Translations under genes and position numbers: made by a program | Notes under the pieces: model-generated | The model's input: only the letters and a program-made list of their open reading frames with translations | Told to the model about the DNA's origin: nothing | Databases searched by the model: none | In this document: positions 57,998-64,000 of the stretch, piece after piece | Layout: the number at the start of each line of letters is the position of its first letter | How positions within the stretch are numbered: the stretch's first letter is position 1 | DNA from: Paenibacillus algicola | Lineage (GTDB): Bacteria; Bacillota; Bacilli; Paenibacillales; Paenibacillaceae | DNA length: 64,000 nt | Direction: 5' to 3' | Assembly: GCF_005577435.1 (NCBI RefSeq) | Contig: NZ_CP040396.1 | Location: 3,841,001 to 3,905,000 of the forward strand

Positions 57998-58567
57998 TTA
58001 CAGTTTATACTCCAGCTTCTTCCGCAAAAACTCACGTCCGCGGTGCACCCGCGTCTTGATCGTCGTCACCGGCAGATCCAGTACATCACTGATTTCCTGT
58101 AAGGATAGATCCTGAATGTACCTCAAAATCATAATACTCTTGTACTTCGCAGGCAGTGTCGCCATCGCTTGATGAATAATTTGCTGCGTCTCGGACAGCA
58201 GTACCTCGGATTCTACAGAAGGGTCCTGACTCGGCAGCATGGAATATCCATCCGTGCCCTCCTGTTCACTCATCTCCGCATCAAGCGAGTATGAGGGCTT
58301 TCGTTTGCGAAGGCGATCAATACACAGATTGGTTGCGATCCGGTACACCCAGGTGGAGAACTTCTGCTTCTCATCATAGCGGTCCAGATTCTTATATACC
58401 CTCAAAAACGTTTCCTGCACTACATCCTCCGCCTCATGCCGGTTATACAGCATCCGATACGCGAGATGGAAGATCTTATCTTTATACAGCTCTAATAGCT
58501 CGGCAAAAGCCCGCTGGTCTCCCTTTCGGGCCAGCTTCGCCAGTCGTACATCTAAATTGTCCACCAT
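57998..58567 (-). CDS. sigW: ECF sigma factor SigW
   Basis: 189 aa from ATG 58567, preceded by GGGGGAATT; the frame stays open to 58627 but that gives an unsupported 20-residue extension. Region 2 (LYKDKIFHLAYRMLYNRHEA, DVVQETFLRVYKNLDRYD, FSTWVYRIATNLCIDRLRKR) and region 4 (LPAKYKSIMILRYIQDLSLQ, EISDVLDLPVTTIKTRVHRG) are complete. It controls cell-envelope stress genes, including antimicrobial resistance, with RsiW as its inhibitor. The operon is conserved next to cdaA in Bacillus and Paenibacillus. I could not see a convincing TGAAAC-CGTA autoregulatory promoter. Confidence 0.93.
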   Translation of the reverse strand: MVDNLDVRLAKLARKGDQRAFAELLELYKDKIFHLAYRMLYNRHEAEDVVQETFLRVYKNLDRYDEKQKFSTWVYRIATNLCIDRLRKRKPSYSLDAEMSEQEGTDGYSMLPSQDPSVESEVLLSETQQIIHQAMATLPAKYKSIMILRYIQDLSLQEISDVLDLPVTTIKTRVHRGREFLRKKLEYKL

Positions 58568-58674
58568 AATTCCCCCAGAATGGTCTGATGGGTAACGTCT
58601 AAACACATCATTAAAATGGTAAATCATCCAAATCTAAAAAGCAACACAAATCATAAAGCCCCACCTGCACGAAA

Positions 58675-58715
58675 AAAGAAGCTCCCCCTAAAGGGAGCCT
58701 CTTCCGTGTCATTTC
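58675..58715 (-). terminator. Terminator after ppc
   Basis: Minus strand GAGGCTCCCTTTAGGGGGAG forms a hairpin followed by CTTCTTTTTT, 50 nt past the ppc stop and upstream of sigW. Confidence 0.88.
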
Positions 58716-58765
58716 ATGGCTTATAGGGCCTGCTTCACAGCACATGCCTCAAGGCCTGTTTCCCA

Positions 58766-61552
58766 TTAACCGGTATTGCGGAGTCCCGCGGCAATGCCGT
58801 TAATCGTCAGCAGCACTTCACGCAGCAGATCCGGATCGTCCTCACCGCTGTCACGGAGATTACGAAGCTCCTTCAACAGCTGCACCTGCAGGTAGCTCAG
58901 CGGATCTACGTACGGGTTACGCAAACGAATGGATTCCTGCAGCATCAGCTGGTTATCCAGAATCTCCTGCTGGCCCGTAATTTTCAGCACCATTTGCTTC
59001 GTCAGCTCAAACTCGTTCTTCATCAGACCGAAGATGCGCTGTCTAGCCGTCTCATCACTCGTCATTAAGGAATATTCCTCTGCGATGATCAGATCAGCCT
59101 TAGCCAGAGCCATCTGCAGTGTATTAATGAGGGAAGTGAAGAACGGATAGTTAACATACATATCCTGAAGAACCTTCAGATTCTCTTCTTTGCCCTCATA
59201 ATAACTGTTCAGGCCAGTGCCTGCCGCATACCAGGCCGGGAGCAGATAACGGCTCTGCGTCCAAGCAAATACCCATGGAATAGCCCGCAGATCCTCAAAA
59301 CGGTCACTGTTCTTCCGCTTGGAAGGACGGGATCCGATGTTCAGTTCTCCTACCTCTGGCAACGGTGTAGATTCCTTAAAGAAGGACAAGAAATCCGGAT
59401 CGCGGAAAATCAGGTCCTGATACTTGTTCTGCGACACTTCGGAGATTTGGGCTGCAATAGCCTCCCACTCCTTCTCCTGGGCATTCTCCTGCGGTGTACG
59501 CGCCTGGATAGATGCCTTGATCAACGCCGATGTGGCCTGCTCCAAGCTGCGGTATGCAATGCCCTTCAGCGAGTACCGGGAGGAGATGACCTCTCCCTGC
59601 TCGGTAATTTTGATTCCGCCAGCAATAGTGTTCGCCGGTTGTGCCAAAATACTGCGGTTCAGCGGCATTCCTCCGCGTCCGAGAGATCCTCCGCGTCCGT
59701 GGAAGTATTTCAGCTTGATGCCGAACTCTTCGCCCACCTTCGTAATTTCCTTCATGGCCACTTGCAGCTCCCAGTTTGCGGTCACTGCGCCGCCATCTTT
59801 ATTACTGTCGGAGTAACCCAGCATGATTTCCTGCACATCATTCATGGCCTTCACGCTCTCCCGGAAGAATGGAAGCTGGAACAGACGCTTCATTATGGCC
59901 GGAGCGGCATGAAGATCCTCAATCGTTTCAAACAATGGGGCTGACTGCAGTGTCGCTGTGACACGGCCGTCTGCATGCTTGCGAATCAACCCGACTTCCT
60001 TCGCGAATACCATGACCTCCAGGATATCACTAGCCCCCTCAGACATACTGATGAGGTAGCTGGAAATACAGTTGACGCCGAATTCCTGCTGCGCTCGGTA
60101 CACTGTGCGGAATACCTCCAGGCACTCCTCTGTGCTTTCACTGTAGCCCTGGTAAGGAGTCGTCAGCGGACGAGGATCATTAAGCAGCTTATTCAGCAGC
60201 TCAATTTTGTCTTCTTCCTCCATAGACGCGTAGTCTTCCACCACGTTCATCTGAGCAAGAATTTCCTTCATCGCGTTCTCATGCTCTTTACTGTGCTGGC
60301 GGATATCCAGTGTCGCTGTATGGAACCCGAACAGCTCCGCTTGACGGATCGTCTGCTTCACAGACGTGTCTGCCACATAATCCGCAAAATGATGACGCAG
60401 GCTGCGGTCAATAATCCGCAAATCCTCAATGAATTCCTGAGGTGTCTGGTAACGCTCTGTACCTGTCATGTTCGGATCCAGGACGTGGGTCATTTTGGCC
60501 AGCATGTAAGCCAGCTTAATGCGGTAGGGCTCCTTCTCGTTATGCCAGATCTCCATCTTCTTCAGCGTTACCTTCTCGCGATCCTCATTGATCGACGCCA
60601 GCAGCTCTTCAGATACGTTCACGATGGTCGTGCTGAAGCTCAGACTCTTCATCAGACCTGTCAAAATACGCTGGTACTCGCGGATAGCCAGCTTGCGCTG
60701 CATTTCCAGCGTCTTCCACGTTACATCCGCCTTTACCGATGGATTTCCATCACGGTCGCCGCCGATCCAGGAACCAAAGCGAAGGTATGTAGGCACATGC
60801 CAGTCATTCCCCGGATAATATTTGTTCAGGCAGCGTTCCAGCTCCTGATAAACCTCTGGCAGCACGTGGAACAGCGTCTCATGGAAATAGTACATCCCAT
60901 TGCGCACTTCATCCAGTACCGTTGGCTTGCGGTCACGCAGCTCATCTGTCTGCCACAGGGTAATGACATCATTCAACAGCTTCTCGCGCAGCTGCTCTCT
61001 TTCGCGGAAAGTCAGCGTCGGATTATCCAGCAGCATAACGTCCTCGGAAATTCTTTTATGAATATCAAGAATCGCACGGCGCATCGCTTCTGTTGGATGA
61101 GCCGTCATCACGAGCTCCAGGGAAAGCCCTTCCAGCATATTTTGCACTTCTTCAAACGTGAAGTTACGCTCCTTGAGCTCCTGCACAGCACTTTCGATAG
61201 AGCCAGGCTGCACGCTTTCCCCTGCAGAACGCTCATAATCCCGTTTACGGCGGATCCGGTGGTTCTGCTCTGCAATGTTTACCAATTGGAAGTACACCGC
61301 GAACGCGCGGATCACCTGATGCCTCACGTCCGGTTTCAACGTGCTTACCATTTGCTTGAATTCTGCAAAAAGCTCCGGTAAAAACTCGGAACGCAGCGAT
61401 TTACTGGTCTCACGGATTTTTTCGACAATATCCAGTAATTCAGTTCCGCCTTGGTGGACCAGAACTTCACCCAGAATGTTTCCTAGAAACCGTACATCAC
61501 GCCGCAGCAGATTGTTGGAATTGCTCTTGGCGGTTACAGTAAGTTCAGACAT
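58766..61552 (-). CDS. ppc: Phosphoenolpyruvate carboxylase
   Basis: 928 aa. Adds bicarbonate to PEP to give oxaloacetate, feeding the TCA cycle. Catalytic motifs: ELVMTAHPTEAMRRAILDIH (active His), VMLGYSDSNKDGG, FHGRGGSLGRGGMP with its conserved Arg residues, and the C-terminal LRNPYVDPLSYLQVQLLKELR and final NTG that bind allosteric effectors. ATG 61552 is preceded by GGGAGGAG. Standard full length, no lesion. Confidence 0.97.
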   Translation of the reverse strand: MSELTVTAKSNSNNLLRRDVRFLGNILGEVLVHQGGTELLDIVEKIRETSKSLRSEFLPELFAEFKQMVSTLKPDVRHQVIRAFAVYFQLVNIAEQNHRIRRKRDYERSAGESVQPGSIESAVQELKERNFTFEEVQNMLEGLSLELVMTAHPTEAMRRAILDIHKRISEDVMLLDNPTLTFREREQLREKLLNDVITLWQTDELRDRKPTVLDEVRNGMYYFHETLFHVLPEVYQELERCLNKYYPGNDWHVPTYLRFGSWIGGDRDGNPSVKADVTWKTLEMQRKLAIREYQRILTGLMKSLSFSTTIVNVSEELLASINEDREKVTLKKMEIWHNEKEPYRIKLAYMLAKMTHVLDPNMTGTERYQTPQEFIEDLRIIDRSLRHHFADYVADTSVKQTIRQAELFGFHTATLDIRQHSKEHENAMKEILAQMNVVEDYASMEEEDKIELLNKLLNDPRPLTTPYQGYSESTEECLEVFRTVYRAQQEFGVNCISSYLISMSEGASDILEVMVFAKEVGLIRKHADGRVTATLQSAPLFETIEDLHAAPAIMKRLFQLPFFRESVKAMNDVQEIMLGYSDSNKDGGAVTANWELQVAMKEITKVGEEFGIKLKYFHGRGGSLGRGGMPLNRSILAQPANTIAGGIKITEQGEVISSRYSLKGIAYRSLEQATSALIKASIQARTPQENAQEKEWEAIAAQISEVSQNKYQDLIFRDPDFLSFFKESTPLPEVGELNIGSRPSKRKNSDRFEDLRAIPWVFAWTQSRYLLPAWYAAGTGLNSYYEGKEENLKVLQDMYVNYPFFTSLINTLQMALAKADLIIAEEYSLMTSDETARQRIFGLMKNEFELTKQMVLKITGQQEILDNQLMLQESIRLRNPYVDPLSYLQVQLLKELRNLRDSGEDDPDLLREVLLTINGIAAGLRNTG

Positions 61553-61922
61553 ATTGCTCCTCCCATCTCATCCCGATAACAGTTTATCTAGTTTATGCTT
61601 CCTAACATCATACAATAAATACTCTCGAAAATCTTTACTTTACGGTTAAAAAATTCAGCATTCCGACAAAAGAAGACGTTTTCACGCAAGTCTTATCCAC
61701 ATGCTGGATAAAGACAATCCGGCGTAAGCTGCATGCTTGCATAAGTAACATTCAGCGTTATCAATACATAGGATCAGGAACGTTCAGCGTTTCAAAACCG
61801 CAAGGCTGTAAGCCTGATCGCGCTCATAATCTACCTGGCTGAAAGTTCAATGCCCCTGAGTTATAGCAATGCATCTAACGCTTTATCACAGTGACACTTC
61901 GCAGGAGCATGGCATGAGGATG
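61553..61922. other. Intergenic region upstream of ppc
   Basis: About 370 bp, no gene seen. It holds the ppc promoter region and the end of the tRNA operon; no further motif recognised. Confidence 0.4.
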
Positions 61923-61955
61923 TAAAAAAAACATCACCTTAGTGATGTCCTGCGT
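61923..61955 (-). terminator. Terminator of the rRNA-tRNA operon
   Basis: Minus strand ACATCACTAAGGTGATGT hairpin followed by TTTTTTTTACA, just past tRNA-Gly(TCC). Confidence 0.9.
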
Positions 61956-61961
61956 TATGTA

Positions 61962-62035
61962 TGGAGCGGGTGATGGGAATCGAACCCACGCTACCAGCTT
62001 GGAAGGCTGGAGTTCTACCATTGAACTACACCCGC
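61962..62035 (-). tRNA. tRNA-Gly (TCC)
   Basis: Cloverleaf on the minus strand with acceptor GCGGGTG/CACCCGC, anticodon loop CTTCCAA, T-loop GGTTCGATTCC and encoded CCA end. Confidence 0.95.
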
Positions 62036-62046
62036 AGATGTAACAA

Positions 62047-62120
62047 TCGGGACGACACGATTTGAACATGCGACCCCCTGGTCCCAAACCAGGTGCTCTA
62101 CCAAGCTGAGCTACGTCCCG
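62047..62120 (-). tRNA. tRNA-Pro (TGG)
   Basis: Acceptor CGGGACG/CGTCCCG, anticodon loop TTTGGGA, T-loop GTTCAAATC. The CCA end is not encoded, unlike most genes in this cluster. Confidence 0.95.
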
Positions 62121-62141
62121 TTACATACTACTTATGAAAAA

Positions 62142-62218
62142 TGGCGTCCCCTGAGAGATTCGAACTCCCGACCTTTTGATTCGTAGTCAAACGCTCTATC
62201 CAGCTGAGCTAAGGGGAC
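62142..62218 (-). tRNA. tRNA-Arg (ACG)
   Basis: Acceptor GTCCCCT/AGGGGAC, anticodon loop CTACGAA (A34 is normally converted to inosine), T-loop GTTCGAATC, CCA encoded. Confidence 0.95.
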
Positions 62219-62221
62219 TTA

Positions 62222-62296
62222 TGGAGCGGACGACGGGAATCGAACCCGCGACCCTCGCCTTGGCAAGGCGATGCTCTACCGCTGAGCCACGTCCGC
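62222..62296 (-). tRNA. tRNA-Gly (GCC)
   Basis: Acceptor GCGGACG/CGTCCGC, anticodon loop TTGCCAA, T-loop GGTTCGATTCC, CCA encoded. Confidence 0.95.
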
Positions 62297-62302
62297 AAAA
62301 CA

Positions 62303-62386
62303 TGGTGCGCGTGGAGGGACTTGAACCCCCACGTCAAAGACGCTAGATCCTAAGTCTAGTGCGTCTGCCAATTCCGCCACACGCGC
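62303..62386 (-). tRNA. tRNA-Leu (TAG)
   Basis: 84 nt with a long variable arm, acceptor GCGCGTG/CACGCGC, anticodon loop CTTAGGA, T-loop GGTTCAAGTCC, CCA encoded. Confidence 0.95.
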
Positions 62387-62401
62387 ACAAGGTTAAAACA
62401 A

Positions 62402-62477
62402 TGGTGAGCCATGAAGGACTCGAACCTTCGACACCCTGATTAAAAGTCAGGTGCTCTACCAACTGAGCTAATGGCTC
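62402..62477 (-). tRNA. tRNA-Lys (TTT)
   Basis: Acceptor GAGCCAT/ATGGCTC, anticodon loop CTTTTAA, T-loop GGTTCGAGTCC, CCA encoded. Confidence 0.95.
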
Positions 62478-62500
62478 TCAAGCAAACTCACTTAAGAAAA

Positions 62501-62575
62501 TGGCTGGGGATATAGGATTCGAACCTATGCATGACGGAGTCAAAGTCCGTTGCCTTACCGCTTGGCTAATCCCCA
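62501..62575 (-). tRNA. tRNA-Gln (TTG)
   Basis: Acceptor TGGGGAT/ATCCCCA, anticodon loop CTTTGAC, T-loop GGTTCGAATCC, CCA encoded. Confidence 0.95.
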
Positions 62576-62630
62576 ATATGATGTTCGCTCCTTAGTTTGT
62601 CCAACCATGAGACATATTATGAAACGATCA

Positions 62631-62706
62631 TGGTGGAGGCTGAGGGGATCGAACCCCCGACCCTCTGCTTGTAAGGCAGATGCTCTCCCAGCTGAGCTAA
62701 GCCTCC
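62631..62706 (-). tRNA. tRNA-Val (TAC)
   Basis: Acceptor GGAGGCT/AGCCTCC, anticodon loop CTTACAA, T-loop GGTTCGATCC, CCA encoded. Confidence 0.95.
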
Positions 62707-62731
62707 ATGTAGATGAGACATATTAAGAAAG

Positions 62732-62806
62732 TGGTGACCCGTAGGGGATTCGAACCCCTGTTACCTCCGTGAAAGGGAGGTGTCTTAACCCCTTGACCAA
62801 CGGGCC
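62732..62806 (-). tRNA. tRNA-Glu (TTC)
   Basis: Acceptor GGCCCGT/ACGGGTC, anticodon loop CTTTCAC, T-loop GGTTCGAATCC, CCA encoded. Confidence 0.95.
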
Positions 62807-62812
62807 TTGCAA

Positions 62813-62888
62813 TGGAGCTTCCAACCGGGATCGAACCGGTGACCTCATCCTTACCATGGATGCACTCTACCTACTGAGCTATGGAAGC
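62813..62888 (-). tRNA. tRNA-Thr (GGT)
   Basis: Acceptor GCTTCCA/TGGAAGC, anticodon loop ATGGTAA, T-loop GGTTCGATCC, CCA encoded. Confidence 0.95.
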
Positions 62889-62891
62889 AAG

Positions 62892-62967
62892 TGGCTCCCC
62901 GAACAGGACTCGAACCTGTGACAACTCGATTAACAGTCGAGTGCTCTACCAACTGAGCTATCAGGGA
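62892..62967 (-). tRNA. tRNA-Asn (GTT)
   Basis: Acceptor TCCCTGA/TCGGGGA with one weak pair, anticodon loop CTGTTAA, T-loop GGTTCGAGTCC, CCA encoded. First tRNA after 5S. Confidence 0.93.
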
Positions 62968-62980
62968 ATATGTAATGCAC

Positions 62981-63097
62981 GCTTGGCGGCGTCCTACTCT
63001 CCCGGGACCCTGCGGTCCAAGTACCATCGGCGCTGGAAGGCTTAACGGTCGTGTTCGGGATGGGTACGCGTGGAACCCTTCCGCCATCACCACCAAA
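62981..63097 (-). rRNA. rrf: 5S ribosomal RNA
   Basis: About 117 nt. The minus strand begins TTTGGTGGTGATGGCGGAAG and ends CGCCGCCAAGC, pairing to close helix I, with CACGCGTACCCATCCCGAAC in the middle typical of Firmicute 5S. End positions are within a few bases. Confidence 0.95.
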
Positions 63098-63207
63098 CGT
63101 GATTCAGATGTTTGATCACCTGAAAACTAGATACGAAACGAATGTGCGTTATTAGATTGATCATTAGCGTAATGCTTTCGTAGCTAGCTTTGCTTCGCAA
63201 AGCTTGT

Positions 63208-64000
<793 letters not shown>

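Noticed and set aside
59975..61381. Long plus-strand frame opposite ppc
   Set aside because: Antisense shadow of the conserved ppc coding sequence.
61875..63096. Short frames across the tRNA and 5S cluster
   Set aside because: They overlap tRNA and 5S genes and have no coding character.

Overview
The window looks like a Paenibacillus-type Firmicute chromosome. The right part carries the block ppc - sigW - rsiW - cdaA - cdaR - glmM - glmS ribozyme - glmS, all on the minus strand. To its right lies the tail of an rRNA operon (23S partial, 5S) followed by eleven tRNA genes. The core genes are intact, and the glmS leader shows a self-cleaving GlcN6P ribozyme.

Everything left of glmS (1 to about 50.8 kb) is accessory DNA stacked at attTn7, the Tn7 insertion point just downstream of the glmS stop codon. 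Two element boundaries can be read to the base. Element A (1..23076, left end outside the window) has a right end with an 8-bp TGT terminus and three abutting sites very like Tn7 TnsB sites. It carries tnsA, tnsB, tnsC (in-frame amber), tnsD (frameshifted) and tnsE, plus a small gene resembling a free-standing TnsB C-terminal barrel and an XRE regulator. Element B (23079..50807) has three spaced left-end sites, four right-end sites at an exact 20-bp period, 8-bp TGT/ACA termini and a 5-bp ACAAC duplication. Its right edge is 25-29 bp from the glmS stop codon. It carries tnsA, tnsB, tnsC and two TniQ/TnsD genes.

The cargo is mostly defence-like. Element A holds one long minus-strand block: sigma-70 factor, RecQ-like helicase, degenerate methyltransferase fused to a specificity domain, a frameshifted type I restriction system (hsdM, hsdS, hsdR), a deoxyribosyltransferase/TIR-like protein with a TRAFs-binding-like region, and a TIR protein cut by the window edge. 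Element B holds a Gabija-like pair (OLD ATPase/TOPRIM nuclease plus UvrD-like helicase), a zinc-binding small protein, and a P-loop ATPase with a nuclease-like tail. It also holds a secreted HNH toxin with a SUKH-like immunity protein, a DGQHR (DndB-like) protein with an XRE regulator, and a two-gene operon with a divergent diadenylate-cyclase-like protein. IS3, IS1595 and IS200 insertions and gene remnants (ParB-like, sugar ABC permease) are scattered through it.

Most notable are the base-level tandem Tn7 architecture, the sigma/RecQ/pseudo-methyltransferase operon, the free-standing TnsB-barrel gene, the interrupted tnsC and tnsD of element A, an unexplained 24-bp repeat array before the second tnsA, and the DisA-like operon. 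All function assignments come from reading motifs and architecture by eye; no database search was run.
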